From positions 1 to 52,036 of the forward strand of contig CALXRC010000003.1 in the NCBI GenBank assembly GCA_944390865.1: a DNA stretch of 52,036 bases, given 5' to 3'. Under the pieces are notes generated by a model. The model was not told the origin of the DNA, did not search any database, and worked only from the letters and a program-made list of their open reading frames with translations. How positions within the stretch are numbered: the first letter of the stretch is position 1; every line of letters starts with the position of its first letter. Positions 7,873 through 16,696 of the stretch are shown piece after piece. A program made the position numbers and the translations under genes. The stretch is from an uncultured Spirochaetales bacterium. Its GTDB lineage: Bacteria > Spirochaetota > Spirochaetia > Sphaerochaetales > Sphaerochaetaceae.

Positions 7873-8017
7873 CAGGCATCCTGCGTGTAATTTTATACAA
7901 ATTAAGAGATTACAATAAAATAAGCATAAGTCGCGTCCAAACAGCCTGTCCCAGTCTTTTCTCAAACAGAAGCTTCATGTAAAATTGAGGTAAACAAAAA
8001 GTAAAACAGAGGACAAA

Positions 8018-9070
8018 GTGGACGTATCCTTTTCTTATTTCATTTCAGAAGTGGTGAGCTCGCCGATGCTCTCTATATCAGCACTGCTCACGCTGTCTGT
8101 GATCTTTGTTAACGGGTGGACAGATGCGCCCAACGCAATAGCAACCTGTATTACAACGCGGTGCCTCAGTACAAGAAAAGCAATTATCATGAGTGCCATA
8201 CTCAACTTCCTTGGCGTGTTGATTATGACTCATATCAATGCAAGCGTGGCTTCCACGATATCCAACATGGTCGACTTCGGCAGTGATACGCATACAGCGC
8301 TGGTTGCCTTGTCGGCCGCTCTTTTTTCTATCGTGGTCTATTCAACTGCAGCTTCCAGGCTCGGAATCCCCACAAGTGAGAGCCACAGTCTGATCGCAGG
8401 CCTGACAGGAGCCGCAATAGCGACGCAGAATGGCCTTCAGGGAGTCAATTTCAATGAATGGGTCAAAGTCCTTTACGGCCTTGTTGCCTCTCTGGTGCTC
8501 GGCTTTGTGATGGGCTATGTGATCTGCAGGCTCATTGCCTTCCTCTTTCATAAAATGGAAAGGCGCAAGGCAAACACTTTCTTTACCTATACGCAGATCG
8601 GCGGTGCTGCCGCCATGAGCTTCATGCATGGAGCCCAGGATGGCCAGAAGTTTATCGGAGTTCTCTTCCTGGCTGTCGCCTTTTCCAACGGACAGACAAG
8701 CGTTGAGGGCATGCTCATTCCTGTATGGCTGATGGTCCTGTGCTCAATAGTCATGGGTGTCGGTACAAGCGTCGGCGGTGAGAAGATCATCAAGAGCGTC
8801 GGCATGGACATGGTCAAGCTTGAGAAATATCAGGGAACAAGCGCCGATATCGCTGCCAGCCTCTGTCTTCTCATCTCTTCTGTATTCGGCATTCCCGTCT
8901 CAACTACACATACCAAAACTTCTGCCATCATGGGTGTGGGAGCTTCCCGCCGCCTTTCCGCAATCAATTTCTCTGTTGTAAAGGACATGGTCCTTGCCTG
9001 GGTCTTCACTTTCCCCGGCTGCGGCCTGATCAGTTTCCTGATGGCTAAACTATTTATGTTTTTGTTTTAA
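8018..9070 (+). CDS. pit: PiT-family inorganic phosphate transporter
   Basis: 350 residues, mostly hydrophobic helices, inner membrane. GTG start with AGAGGA four bases upstream. The duplicated PiT signature is present in variant form: GWTDAPNAIAT near residue 30 and MHGAQDGQKFIG near residue 205, so the usual Asn of GxND is Thr or Gln while the Asp is kept. This variant is, to my knowledge, typical of a subgroup in anaerobes paired with DUF47. It should be a proton- or sodium-coupled low-affinity phosphate (or metal phosphate) uptake system. The DUF47 partner follows 12 nt downstream. A TAAAAT at 7980-7985 could be the -10 box; no good -35 is seen. Confidence 0.9.
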   Translation: MDVSFSYFISEVVSSPMLSISALLTLSVIFVNGWTDAPNAIATCITTRCLSTRKAIIMSAILNFLGVLIMTHINASVASTISNMVDFGSDTHTALVALSAALFSIVVYSTAASRLGIPTSESHSLIAGLTGAAIATQNGLQGVNFNEWVKVLYGLVASLVLGFVMGYVICRLIAFLFHKMERRKANTFFTYTQIGGAAAMSFMHGAQDGQKFIGVLFLAVAFSNGQTSVEGMLIPVWLMVLCSIVMGVGTSVGGEKIIKSVGMDMVKLEKYQGTSADIAASLCLLISSVFGIPVSTTHTKTSAIMGVGASRRLSAINFSVVKDMVLAWVFTFPGCGLISFLMAKLFMFLF

Positions 9071-9082
9071 AGGAGGAAAAGC

Positions 9083-9703
9083 GTGAAAAAACAAGACTCA
9101 TTTTATTTTGATAATTTTGCTGAATGCACAAACTATTCACTGAAGGCCGCAATGCTGCTTCAGGAAGTCATGATGAACTATAATCCTGCAATTCTTGAAT
9201 CCAGAATGGATGAGATGCATGAGATTGAGCATGCTGCTGACACTAAGAAGCACGAGATGCTCGCTGTGCTGATGAGGGCCTTCATGACGCCTATAGAGAG
9301 AGAGGACATCCTTCTGCTCTCATCCTGCCTTGATGAGGTCACTGACAAGATTGAGGATGTTATGATCCGTCTGTACTGCAACAGTGTTACCAGCATCAGG
9401 CCTCTGGCAGTTGATATGGCCAATGTCGTCATTGACTGCTGCAAGGAGCTGGTAAGCCTGCTGTCAGAGTTCAGGAATTTCAAGAAGAGCAAGACGATTC
9501 ATTCAATCATTGTCAGAATCAACACGCTTGAGGAAGATGCCGACAGACTGTTCATCCGTGCCATGAGAGAGCTCCATGCACAGTGTTCCGATCCTGTTGA
9601 GATCATCAAATGGAGAGAAATCCTCATCTATCTTGAAAAATGCACGGATGCGGCAGAACATGTAGCTGACGTTGTCGAGCGCGTCATAATGACAAATACC
9701 TGA
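9083..9703 (+). CDS. DUF47 family PhoU-like accessory protein of the PiT transporter
   Basis: 206 residues, all-helical, cytoplasmic. GTG start after AAAGGAGG. The family (PF01865) shares the PhoU three-helix fold and is usually encoded next to pit genes, where it is thought to control the permease. Acidic helices such as EIEHAADTKKHEM and LEKCTDAAEHVADVVERV carry the conserved E/D-xxx-H/D metal-binding pattern. It forms a two-gene unit with pit. Its stop codon abuts the stop of the opposite-strand phosphoesterase with no base between, so any terminator must lie inside the neighbour. Confidence 0.9.
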   Translation: MKKQDSFYFDNFAECTNYSLKAAMLLQEVMMNYNPAILESRMDEMHEIEHAADTKKHEMLAVLMRAFMTPIEREDILLLSSCLDEVTDKIEDVMIRLYCNSVTSIRPLAVDMANVVIDCCKELVSLLSEFRNFKKSKTIHSIIVRINTLEEDADRLFIRAMRELHAQCSDPVEIIKWREILIYLEKCTDAAEHVADVVERVIMTNT

Positions 9704-10609
9704 TCAGAACTGCATTGTCCAGCTTTCTTCCAGGCTCCTGTCAGCTGCATGCCAGGAGCGGAGGACTGCAGTGCCTGTCTGTTCATCCAGAGTCAGCGTA
9801 TAGTATTTTCCCTCACTTGAGAAAATGCTGCTGCCTTCGCAAAGCGCGTCAAGATTGAACTCCTGAAATCCCTTATGCTGGGAAAGTCCTCCGCCGTTAT
9901 GTCTGTGTCCGTTAAGCATGAGGCGGACATTGTTTTCCGCTGCAATCTGCATCAGATAAAGCCATTCACCCGCATCAGCCGAGCCGTACATGAAACCCAT
10001 GCCCTGATCAAAGTGGTCGCCGCTTGTGAAATCCTCATGCATGAGCACTATCCTGTATTTCGCATCGGTTGAGCTGACTGCCTGCTCAAACCATTCAAGC
10101 TGACGGGCTGAGAATATGCGCTTTGAGTTGTCAAGCGCATAGATGGCCACAGGGCCGGCTCTCCAGCAGCCGACCGGCCCGTATGCGCCCATGTCATGAT
10201 AGAAAGCCTTCCAGTCCGGCGCATCATATCCGCTGTGAAGTTCATGATTGCCGACAAGGGCGAGGAAAGGCGTTTCTTTTTCAGTGACCTTTCTGATGAA
10301 GGTTCCGATTTCATCGCTGTGTATGCTGCCTGTATCAGACAGGTCTCCCAGACTGATGACAAGATCAAAATCTTCTTCTGCAGCCAGGCTTATTATTGTC
10401 TGGCTCCAGTCTCTGACGCTGCCGCCTTTCTTGTCGATATGGGCATCAGTGAAGATCAGAGCCTTAAACAGGCCGTCGTCATCAGACAGGATAGTCTCCT
10501 CTGCTGCAAATGGGTTCTCATCAAATGCGAAGACATCATCCATGAAGTAGACTTCGCAGGCTGTTGCCAGCACAAGGACTGGAATGAGGAAAAACAGCTT
10601 TCTTATCAT
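9704..10609 (-). CDS. lipoprotein metallophosphoesterase (calcineurin-like)
   Basis: 301 residues. A lipoprotein signal ends in LATAC, so Cys18 should be lipidated and the enzyme anchored on the cell-envelope side of the inner membrane or in the outer membrane. The two-metal phosphoesterase motifs appear in order: DAH (55-57), GDLSD (88-92), GNHE (120-123), a His in VLMHEDF, and GHRH near residue 233. Substrate unknown; the fold covers phosphodiesterases, nucleotidases and phosphatases. Its ATG overlaps the stop of the upstream outer-membrane protein gene as ATGA, so the two are translationally coupled and probably act in the envelope together. Confidence 0.88.
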   Translation of the reverse strand: MIRKLFFLIPVLVLATACEVYFMDDVFAFDENPFAAEETILSDDDGLFKALIFTDAHIDKKGGSVRDWSQTIISLAAEEDFDLVISLGDLSDTGSIHSDEIGTFIRKVTEKETPFLALVGNHELHSGYDAPDWKAFYHDMGAYGPVGCWRAGPVAIYALDNSKRIFSARQLEWFEQAVSSTDAKYRIVLMHEDFTSGDHFDQGMGFMYGSADAGEWLYLMQIAAENNVRLMLNGHRHNGGGLSQHKGFQEFNLDALCEGSSIFSSEGKYYTLTLDEQTGTAVLRSWHAADRSLEESWTMQF

Positions 10610-11265
10610 ATCTGCCCCTTGAACACGGCGCCGAAACTTATTGAGTATGCTGATACGACGAAGTATGGATTCATTGCAAGTTCTGCAAATTCAGCGAAGG
10701 CCCTGGTGTAAAGCCTAACGTTTTCATTCAGCTTGAGGCCCAGTTCGGCGCCTGCAAGCCCTGTGCTTTTCCAGCTCTTTCTCTCCTTGTCCAGTGATGT
10801 GATGAACAGGCTTATGTCAAAGCCGGGTGCATTAAGTCCCATTGCAAGCCTGCCCATAAGGGAAATTGAAAGTGGATGAACATCAGAATAGTGCGACCAG
10901 ATAGTACCCAGCTGAAGGCCTGCGGCGTAATTGACAAAGAGCCATTTGTATTGAATGTGCTGGCTGAATGCGTATGAAGCAGTGGCAAAGCCTCCCTGAT
11001 GAGGAAAGAATGACGCGCTGACGATGAATGAATGGGTAAGTGTTGATCCCTGCCTGAGATCATAGGTAAGGACAAGACTGTTGTCCTTTCCTTCAACTGT
11101 CTGCATGAAAAGGGACAGCCCATCAAACCTTGCCTCAGCGCTTATGCCGGCGCCCTGAGCTGCTGAAGTGCGCCTGGCTCCGGCTGCAAGGCTGAACGAC
11201 AGTTCCTGTGCGTTCAGCAGGTAGCAGAAAAATAGTACAATGAACAGTGCGGCAGTTTTCCTCAT
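10606..11265 (-). CDS. predicted outer-membrane beta-barrel protein
   Basis: 219 residues when started at the ATG at 11265; the frame can be extended 12 residues upstream but that would bury the signal peptide MRKTAALFIVLFFCYLLNAQ. The mature part is built of short amphipathic strands (SFSLAAGARR, SLFMQTVEG, FIVSASFFPH, ISLFITSLD, YSISFGAVFK), consistent with a small 8-12-strand barrel. No specific family is recognised. It is coupled by 4 nt to the lipoprotein phosphoesterase downstream. No Shine-Dalgarno precedes the ATG; instead a -10-like TACACT lies 8 nt before it, so the message may be leaderless. Confidence 0.7.
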   Translation of the reverse strand: MRKTAALFIVLFFCYLLNAQELSFSLAAGARRTSAAQGAGISAEARFDGLSLFMQTVEGKDNSLVLTYDLRQGSTLTHSFIVSASFFPHQGGFATASYAFSQHIQYKWLFVNYAAGLQLGTIWSHYSDVHPLSISLMGRLAMGLNAPGFDISLFITSLDKERKSWKSTGLAGAELGLKLNENVRLYTRAFAEFAELAMNPYFVVSAYSISFGAVFKGQI

Positions 11266-11273
11266 CAGCTGAA

Positions 11274-11301
11274 AGTGTAGGACATCTTGCAGAAAAAGCA
11301 A
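11274..11301 (-). promoter_or_regulatory. promoter of the outer-membrane protein gene, likely leaderless
   Basis: On the minus strand: TTGCTT (11301-11296), 16-nt spacer, TACACT (11279-11274), then 8 nt to the ATG. The predicted start site falls within a base or two of the start codon. Confidence 0.5.
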
Positions 11302-11355
11302 GCTTCTGCCAGGACAAAAGCAGACTCAATGACATAATCAGCATAATTGAGGAAC

Positions 11356-11384
11356 TTGATTGTATTCTGCATGCAAATTATCTT
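11356..11384 (+). promoter_or_regulatory. promoter of the patatin-like gene
   Basis: TTGATT (11356-11361), 17-nt spacer, TATCTT (11379-11384). The predicted start near 11391 leaves a short leader with GGAGAGAAG before the ATG at 11408. Confidence 0.55.
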
Positions 11385-11407
11385 TTCTGATATGGAGAGA
11401 AGCCATT

Positions 11408-12265
11408 ATGGAAATTGACAATGTCGGTTTAGTGCTGGAAGGGGGAGCCATGAGGGGCATGTTCACTTCCGGCGTGCTTGATGTCTTCATGGAGAATGAT
11501 CTTTACATAAACAACTGCGTCGGTATATCCGCAGGAGCGGCTTTCGGCTGCAACTACAAGTCAAGACAGATAGGGCGGTCCATACGTTACAACAAGCGCT
11601 TCTGCAGGAACAAGGATTATGTGTCTTTCCGTTCTCTCATCACCTCAGGTGACCTGTACAATGCTGATTTCGGCTACAGGAGGATCCCGTTTGAGCTTGA
11701 TCCCTTTGATCTGGAGACATACAGAAGCAGCCGCATGGTGTTTTACTATGGCGCCACGAATCTGATCACCGGGCAGTGCGAGTTTCATAATGCTCCAAAC
11801 GGAGATGAGACTGATCTGCTGTGGATGAGGGCCTCTGCTTCCATGCCGCTTGTCTCACGCATTGTGGAAATTGACGGGCAGCCTTATCTTGACGGCGGAT
11901 GCTCTGATTCCATTCCCCTTGATTTCATGTTTTCTCTTGGTTTTGAGAAAAATGTTGTCCTTCTCACTCAGCCGGCGGACTTTGTGAAGCAGCCGAACAG
12001 GATGCTGCCGCTGATAAGGAGAAAGTACAGAAAGTATCCAGCCTTTGTCCAGGCAATGGAGACACGCCATGTGAGGTACAATCTCACGCTTGACAGGATA
12101 CGCGAAGAGGAGAGCAGAGGCACGGTCTTTGCCATCCGTCCTCCGCAGGCGCTGGAGATAAAGTCAGTCGAACATGATCCGGAAAATCTGGAAAGAGTCT
12201 ACCAGATCGGAAGGAGCGAGGGCAGGCGGATTCTGCCTGAGCTGAAAGAATTTTTGCTTTCCTGA
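11408..12265 (+). CDS. patatin-like phospholipase
   Basis: 285 residues. Ser-Asp dyad acyl hydrolase. The oxyanion loop is GGAMRG near residue 12, the nucleophile elbow is GISAG near residue 41, and the partner Asp is in DGGCSD near residue 159. The C-terminal part (LTQPADFVKQP, then a basic stretch, then a domain ending PELKEFLL) matches the bacterial patatin/YjjU type with a DUF6363-like tail. It probably acts on phospholipids or lysophospholipids; no signal peptide, so cytoplasmic or membrane-peripheral. Start chosen at MEIDNVGLVLEGG because GGAGAGAAG precedes it and the catalytic region begins at once. The promoter for darA lies inside its last codons. Confidence 0.9.
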   Translation: MEIDNVGLVLEGGAMRGMFTSGVLDVFMENDLYINNCVGISAGAAFGCNYKSRQIGRSIRYNKRFCRNKDYVSFRSLITSGDLYNADFGYRRIPFELDPFDLETYRSSRMVFYYGATNLITGQCEFHNAPNGDETDLLWMRASASMPLVSRIVEIDGQPYLDGGCSDSIPLDFMFSLGFEKNVVLLTQPADFVKQPNRMLPLIRRKYRKYPAFVQAMETRHVRYNLTLDRIREEESRGTVFAIRPPQALEIKSVEHDPENLERVYQIGRSEGRRILPELKEFLLS

Positions 12266-12282
12266 CTGTCTTTGGGTATAAT
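12254..12282 (+). promoter_or_regulatory. darA promoter
   Basis: TTGCTT (12254-12259, inside the end of the upstream gene), 17-nt spacer, consensus TATAAT (12277-12282). Start near 12289, with AAGGAGGTGG as ribosome site before the ATG at 12313. Confidence 0.65.
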
Positions 12283-12312
12283 ATTGTTACATCTTTTCAA
12301 GGAGGTGGGTTT

Positions 12313-12651
12313 ATGAAAATGGTTTTTGCAATCATCAGCAAGATTGATGAGGACATTACCGTAACTGCATTGAATGAAGCGGGGTTCTTTGCAACGAAAC
12401 TGAGTTCTACAGGCGGTTTCCTGAAGAAGACCAATACATCAATTATTGTCGGAACGGAGGATGACAAGGTTCCTGAAGTCCTCGATATCCTGAAGCGGTA
12501 TGCCGGAAAGCGTGTTGATGAGATGCCTTATGTGGCTCCTTCAATGGCCCGTTCCTCAAGCGGCGTCGGAGCTCCCTATGTGACAGTTCCCACAAATGCA
12601 GGAGGTGCCACTGTCTTTGTTCTGGATGTCTCTCATTTCGATAAATTCTGA
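12313..12651 (+). CDS. darA: cyclic-di-AMP receptor, DarA/PstA type (PII-like)
   Basis: 112 residues, the family's length. Members (PF06153) are homotrimeric PII-like proteins that bind c-di-AMP. The signature KLSSTGGFLKKTNTSIIVGTEDDKV near residues 29-53 carries the conserved TGGFL loop and the Gly-Thr-Glu-Asp strand of the nucleotide site. The C-terminal GGATVFVLDV strand is also typical. It implies c-di-AMP signalling in this organism; the cyclase and phosphodiesterase are not in the window. Monocistronic: own promoter upstream and a strong terminator directly after the stop. The downstream target of DarA is unknown in most bacteria. Confidence 0.92.
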   Translation: MKMVFAIISKIDEDITVTALNEAGFFATKLSSTGGFLKKTNTSIIVGTEDDKVPEVLDILKRYAGKRVDEMPYVAPSMARSSSGVGAPYVTVPTNAGGATVFVLDVSHFDKF

Positions 12652-12659
12652 AACAGGTG

Positions 12660-12707
12660 GAAAAAAAAAGGCTGCAGCCGTTGCAAAACAGCTGCAGCTC
12701 TTTTTTT
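12660..12707. terminator. bidirectional terminator between darA and uxuB
   Basis: A run of A's, then GCTGCAG (12671-12677), 14-nt loop, CTGCAGC (12692-12698), then TCTTTTTTT. The flanking A and T tracts make it work for both converging genes. Confidence 0.85.
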
Positions 12708-12724
12708 CAGTCCAGTCAGAGGCT

Positions 12725-14332
12725 TCAGCCGCTGACTATGCGGTGAATTGTCGCCCTGACCATTCCCTTGCCGCTGACCATCTGCGTGAAGTCTTCAACA
12801 ACAGTTGTGAAAAGCGCTGTCTTTGTCACATCAAGGCCGAAAATCTTTTCATTTGAAAGCAGCCTGGACAGCTGTGCGGAGAAGTCTCCGGCTGAACCCA
12901 GCGTGATGCCGTCCAGCAGAGGCTGAAGCGTATCTGTCATTGGATCCGGACTCAGTGTGAATTCGTTTCCGCTGTCATCAACCGCAAGAAGATATCTGAG
13001 ATAGAGCGCATAGACAAGCGGCACGATCTTCAGAGATCTGACATCAAGCGTGTCTGAAGCCAGATAGCTCTTGACTGTCTCTCCGAAGCGGATTGAGAGC
13101 TTCTGGCTTGTATCAGTTGCGATGCGCTGCGGCGTGTCAGGCATGAAGGGGTTTGGAATCCTTTTTCCGATCACTTCATCAATGAAGTCCTTCGGATTGA
13201 TGATTCCGGGATCAGTCACGACAGGCAGGCCTTCTTTGTATCCGAGGATGTGAACCATCCTGTTCAGATCCTCATCCTCCATTTCCTTGCTGATAAGGGT
13301 GTAGCCCAAAAGACAGCCGGAAAGTGCGAGAGCTGTGTGAAGAGGATTGAGGCAGGTGGTGACTTTCATTCTCTCGACTTTATCGACAGTCTCTCTGTCG
13401 CAGAAATAAACCCCTGCCTCTTCAAGAGCCGGACGTCCTGCAGGGAACTTGTCCTCAATGACAAGATACTCAGCTTCTTCTGCATTCACGAAAGGCGCAA
13501 TGTAAGTGTGCTTTGCCGTGACAATTGGCTCATTGTCTTCAAAACCATCGTCCATCAGCATTTTTCTGACGCTTTCATCCGGCCTTGGCGTGATCTTGTC
13601 GATCATGGAAATCGGGAAGGTTATTTTTGTCTCATCTTCAAGATATGAGGCAAAGGCGCTGTCCATTGAACCGTTTTTTATATAGGCCTGAGCAATAGTA
13701 AGGACGGCTGACTTGAGCTTGTCGCCATTATGTGAGCAGTTGTCCATTGATACGAGTGCAAGAGGCGCTGCATTTTTCTGCCATCTCAGGTAAAGAAGAT
13801 AGGTCAGCCTGCACAGGAAGACAGAAGCCTCCTGAGCGCTTTTGGCAAAGTCTGCGGCATAGAACGGGAAAAGCTCTCCTGCCGGATTGTACAGTGCATA
13901 GCCTTTTTCTGTGATAGTGAATGAGACCATCTGAAGGGATTCATTCGTGAATGCCTTCACAAGCAGATCCCAGCCTTCTGGATCATCAGAGCACTTCACT
14001 GCCTGCACTACAGATGCAATCACTTCCTTGTCGATAGAGCCGTCAGCCTTCAGCGTCACAGCCAGTGTAAGGTTGTCATGCGGCTTGTAAATCCTGTCTA
14101 TGATCTCGCCGTCAAAACCCTCGCCGGCAATGATTCCTGTATCTTCCAGACCCTTGTCCAGAAGTCTCTGGCAGAGCTTTGCCGGAAAGATCCTGAAGAT
14201 GTTGCCGCTGCCGAAATGCACCCAGTGCGGATGCTGCAGTGTGTTCTCTCTTACCGCATCATAGTCAAAGGCCGGAAGCCTGTAGCCTGTCCATGCCTTC
14301 TTGTCCTTAAGAGACTCAAGTGTCAATTTCAT
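12725..14332 (-). CDS. uxuB: fructuronate reductase / mannitol dehydrogenase family oxidoreductase
   Basis: 535 residues, a long-chain polyol dehydrogenase. N-terminal NAD-binding segment VHFGSGNIFRIFPAKL (near 38-53). The central active-site region has SMDNCSHNGDK (near 196) and FPISMIDKITPR (near 243) with the catalytic Lys of the family. UxuB reduces D-fructuronate to D-mannonate with NADH. Placement next to uxuA and a GntR regulator supports uxuB rather than uxaB (tagaturonate) or mannitol dehydrogenase. Starts 22 nt after the regulator with an AAGGAG ribosome site. Last gene of the operon, facing the terminator at 12660-12707. Confidence 0.88.
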   Translation of the reverse strand: MKLTLESLKDKKAWTGYRLPAFDYDAVRENTLQHPHWVHFGSGNIFRIFPAKLCQRLLDKGLEDTGIIAGEGFDGEIIDRIYKPHDNLTLAVTLKADGSIDKEVIASVVQAVKCSDDPEGWDLLVKAFTNESLQMVSFTITEKGYALYNPAGELFPFYAADFAKSAQEASVFLCRLTYLLYLRWQKNAAPLALVSMDNCSHNGDKLKSAVLTIAQAYIKNGSMDSAFASYLEDETKITFPISMIDKITPRPDESVRKMLMDDGFEDNEPIVTAKHTYIAPFVNAEEAEYLVIEDKFPAGRPALEEAGVYFCDRETVDKVERMKVTTCLNPLHTALALSGCLLGYTLISKEMEDEDLNRMVHILGYKEGLPVVTDPGIINPKDFIDEVIGKRIPNPFMPDTPQRIATDTSQKLSIRFGETVKSYLASDTLDVRSLKIVPLVYALYLRYLLAVDDSGNEFTLSPDPMTDTLQPLLDGITLGSAGDFSAQLSRLLSNEKIFGLDVTKTALFTTVVEDFTQMVSGKGMVRATIHRIVSG

Positions 14333-14354
14333 AAGTCAAAACTCCTTGTTTATA

Positions 14355-15041
14355 TCACTCAGTCAGAAAGTAAGCAGGGAAAACCTCAGCCAGCTGATCC
14401 AGCTCATCAGTAAGCTTTCCGAAATGCCCTGACAGCAGCTCCATGGCTGTCTTACCGTCCTCTTTTCTTATGGCATCCACCATTTTCCTGTGTTCCTGAT
14501 AGACATTCTCCATGACAGATGCCACTCTCATGTTCAGCAGTCTCACCCTGTGCTCGTTGCCTGTATGGGCCTGAACGACCTTGTAAATCCTCTCATAGCC
14601 GATTTCATCATAAAAGACTTTGTGAAATGCAATGTCATGCGCCAGAAAGGCTACTTCATCGCTTGTAAGGGCCGCAGTATTCTGCTGGATCAGAATTCCT
14701 TCCAGTTTAGCAAGTGAGACTAACTTTTCCTTTTCCGTTGCCGGCCTTGACAGGAACTGGGCGAAGACCTTTTCCTCAAGCGTGGCTCTCAGAAATCTTT
14801 CCTGAAGAATTGTTTCCCTGTCCAGATAAGCCACTCTCGTGCCTTTCTGGGGAAAGATGTCGACAAGTCTGTCACGCTCCAGACGCAGGATTGCATCCCT
14901 TACCGGAGAGCGTGACACTCCAAGTTCCTGAGAAAGTCCGTCAAGCTGCAGCTCCTGGCCCGGAATGTAGATCAGGTTCTCAATGCGGGAACGAAGCTCT
15001 TCGTAGACCCAGCTGCCGGCTTTTTTCTCATATCTGCTCAT
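14355..15041 (-). CDS. GntR-family regulator with FCD domain
   Basis: 228 residues. Winged helix at 10-75 (LQLDGLSQELGVSRSPVRDAILRLERDRLVDIFPQ in pieces, with the recognition helix around SRSPVRDAI). FCD ligand-binding domain follows, with metal/ligand residues in HDIAFHKVFYDEIGY and the HRKMVDAI and SGHFGKL histidines. It overlaps uxuA by 4 nt (ATGA), so it is expressed with the pathway it presumably controls. The likely effector is a hexuronate-pathway intermediate such as fructuronate or mannonate, as for UxuR/ExuR. A candidate operator is the near-palindrome at 16139-16156. Confidence 0.9.
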   Translation of the reverse strand: MSRYEKKAGSWVYEELRSRIENLIYIPGQELQLDGLSQELGVSRSPVRDAILRLERDRLVDIFPQKGTRVAYLDRETILQERFLRATLEEKVFAQFLSRPATEKEKLVSLAKLEGILIQQNTAALTSDEVAFLAHDIAFHKVFYDEIGYERIYKVVQAHTGNEHRVRLLNMRVASVMENVYQEHRKMVDAIRKEDGKTAMELLSGHFGKLTDELDQLAEVFPAYFLTE

Positions 15042-16114
15042 ACACCCCTTTCTTCAGCCTTATCTATGGCTTCCCAGAGTCCTTCAATGTACATTGCGCC
15101 CAGAGCCCTGTCATAAAGGCCATAGCCCGGCATGCACTTTTCTCCCCAGATCTGTCTGCCGTGATCAGGGCGGATTGGTCCGCTGAATCCTGTATCATGA
15201 AGCGCCTTCACGGCCTCATACATATCAAAGGAACCGTCTGATGAAAGATGAGCCGCTTCCTCAAATACACCAGGAGCAAAGTGGTGAAGGTTTCTGACAT
15301 GGGCAAAGTAGATCCTGTCTCCGCAGGCCCTGATGACATCAGGGAAGTCAATCTTGGGATTGGAGCCGAGAGAACCCATGCAGAAGGTCAGGCCGTTATA
15401 AGGCTTGTCGACAGCCTTGAAGAGCTTGAGAATTGCCTCTTTTCCTGTGATGATTCTCGGCAGTCCGAACACAGGCCAGGCCGGATCATCAGGATGGATT
15501 GCCATCTTGATTGAGTACTTTTCGCAGACAGGTCCGATTGCCTCAAGGAAATAGACAAGGTTGGCAAACAGCTTGTCGCTGTCAACATCCTTGTAGGCTT
15601 CGAAAAGCTCCTTCACATGAGCAAGGCGCTCCGGTTCCCAGCCAGGCATCACAAAGCCGTTTGAGTTGTCAGTTGTCTGGTTGAAGAATACCTGAGGATC
15701 AATTGAGTCAACAACACTCTGATCATAAGCAAGCACTGTTGCTCCATCAGGTCTCATTTTGGCAAGATCAGTTCTTGTCCAGTCAAAGACCGGCATGAAG
15801 TTGTAGCAGACAAGATCAATGCCTTCCTGTCCCAGATGCTCAAGCGACTTGATGTAATTCTCAATGTATTTATCCCTGTCAGGAGAGCCGATCTTGATGG
15901 CATCATGAACATTGACAGACTCAATGCCTTCAATTCTGAGTCCGGCTGCCTCAACGATGTTCTTCAGCTCATGAATGCGTTCTCTTGGCCATTCCTCGCC
16001 TGCAGGAATATCGTAAAGGGTAGTGATTACACCTGTAACTCCAGGAATCTGTCTGATCTGTTCAAGCGTAACAGAGTCGTAGCCGAGGCCATACCAGCGC
16101 AAAGTCATTTTCAT
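15038..16114 (-). CDS. uxuA: mannonate dehydratase
   Basis: 358 residues, started at the ATG at 16114 (MKMTLRWYG, the family's typical N-terminus). An upstream in-frame TTG at 16123 lies only 2 nt after AAGGAG and is less likely. UxuA dehydrates D-mannonate to 2-keto-3-deoxygluconate using Fe or Mn in a TIM barrel. Metal-site residues occur in the segments IHPDDP, CMGSLGS, HVRN and RPDHG. First gene of uxuA-gntR-uxuB. Its neighbour uxuB supplies its substrate. Confidence 0.95.
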   Translation of the reverse strand: MKMTLRWYGLGYDSVTLEQIRQIPGVTGVITTLYDIPAGEEWPRERIHELKNIVEAAGLRIEGIESVNVHDAIKIGSPDRDKYIENYIKSLEHLGQEGIDLVCYNFMPVFDWTRTDLAKMRPDGATVLAYDQSVVDSIDPQVFFNQTTDNSNGFVMPGWEPERLAHVKELFEAYKDVDSDKLFANLVYFLEAIGPVCEKYSIKMAIHPDDPAWPVFGLPRIITGKEAILKLFKAVDKPYNGLTFCMGSLGSNPKIDFPDVIRACGDRIYFAHVRNLHHFAPGVFEEAAHLSSDGSFDMYEAVKALHDTGFSGPIRPDHGRQIWGEKCMPGYGLYDRALGAMYIEGLWEAIDKAEERGV

Positions 16115-16138
16115 AAGAGCCAATCTCCTTTTTAAATT

Positions 16139-16156
16139 TAATATACTAGAATATTA
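16139..16156. promoter_or_regulatory. candidate operator over the uxuA -10 box
   Basis: TAATATACTAGAATATTA is palindromic except for one symmetric mismatch pair around a CTAG centre. It covers the -10 hexamer on the minus strand, a good position for repression by the GntR/FCD regulator encoded in the operon. Assignment to that regulator is inference. Confidence 0.45.
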
Positions 16157-16179
16157 GCTCAGCATTTCCAGCCTGTAAA
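16151..16179 (-). promoter_or_regulatory. uxuA operon promoter
   Basis: Minus strand: TTTACA (16179-16174), 17-nt spacer, TAATAT (16156-16151). The transcript would begin near 16144 and contain the AAAAAGGAG ribosome site before the ATG at 16114. Confidence 0.6.
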
Positions 16180-16696
16180 GCTTTTTTGCGCTGTGTAAAA
16201 CAATTATATATGGCAATACGCCTGTTTCAAAGAAGAAAATGAGGAAATAAGGAAATCCGGATTAAAAGGAAAAGAAGCAGCAATGAAATCACAGAGCAGG
16301 AAAAAACAAAATATGTTAATATGAATCTAATATTTTATTCTTAATTAGGAATAATAATATTAATAAATATTTAACCATAAGCAGAAAACATCAGATGATC
16401 AGCCTGAGGGTGGGGAAACCAGAATTTGAATGATTGCACAGCCTGACAAGGGTACTGCAGCGGGATCGGCCAGCTTTATGGATGATGAAGGTTTTAAAAC
16501 TCAAATGCTGAAATCTGACCTCATCCTTCAGCCTGGATCAGCTGTTCTGACCTGTGTTTTTCTTCAGAAATCTGCATTTTGCAGGAATATAAGAGAATGT
16601 TTATTTTATAAACAAAATGATGAAAAACTTAATTTGTAAAATTACAAATTAATAAACAAATAAAATCTTACAATATAAGAAATTACAAAATTTTTG
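16180..16696. other. gene-free AT-rich stretch upstream of the structured RNA
   Basis: No credible gene. About 16290-16380 is very AT-rich (repeated TAATAT/AATATT words). About 16430-16590 is more balanced, with a TGAAGG...CCTTCA pairing near 16486-16532, but the short open frames there have no ribosome site and no protein-like pattern. 16600-16690 is again AT-rich and leads into the promoter at 16697. Confidence 0.6.

Noticed and set aside
8018..9070. Variant PiT signatures (GWTD, GAQD) as a broken transporter
   Set aside because: Both halves vary in the same way, Asp is retained and the DUF47 partner is intact, consistent with a known subgroup rather than decay.
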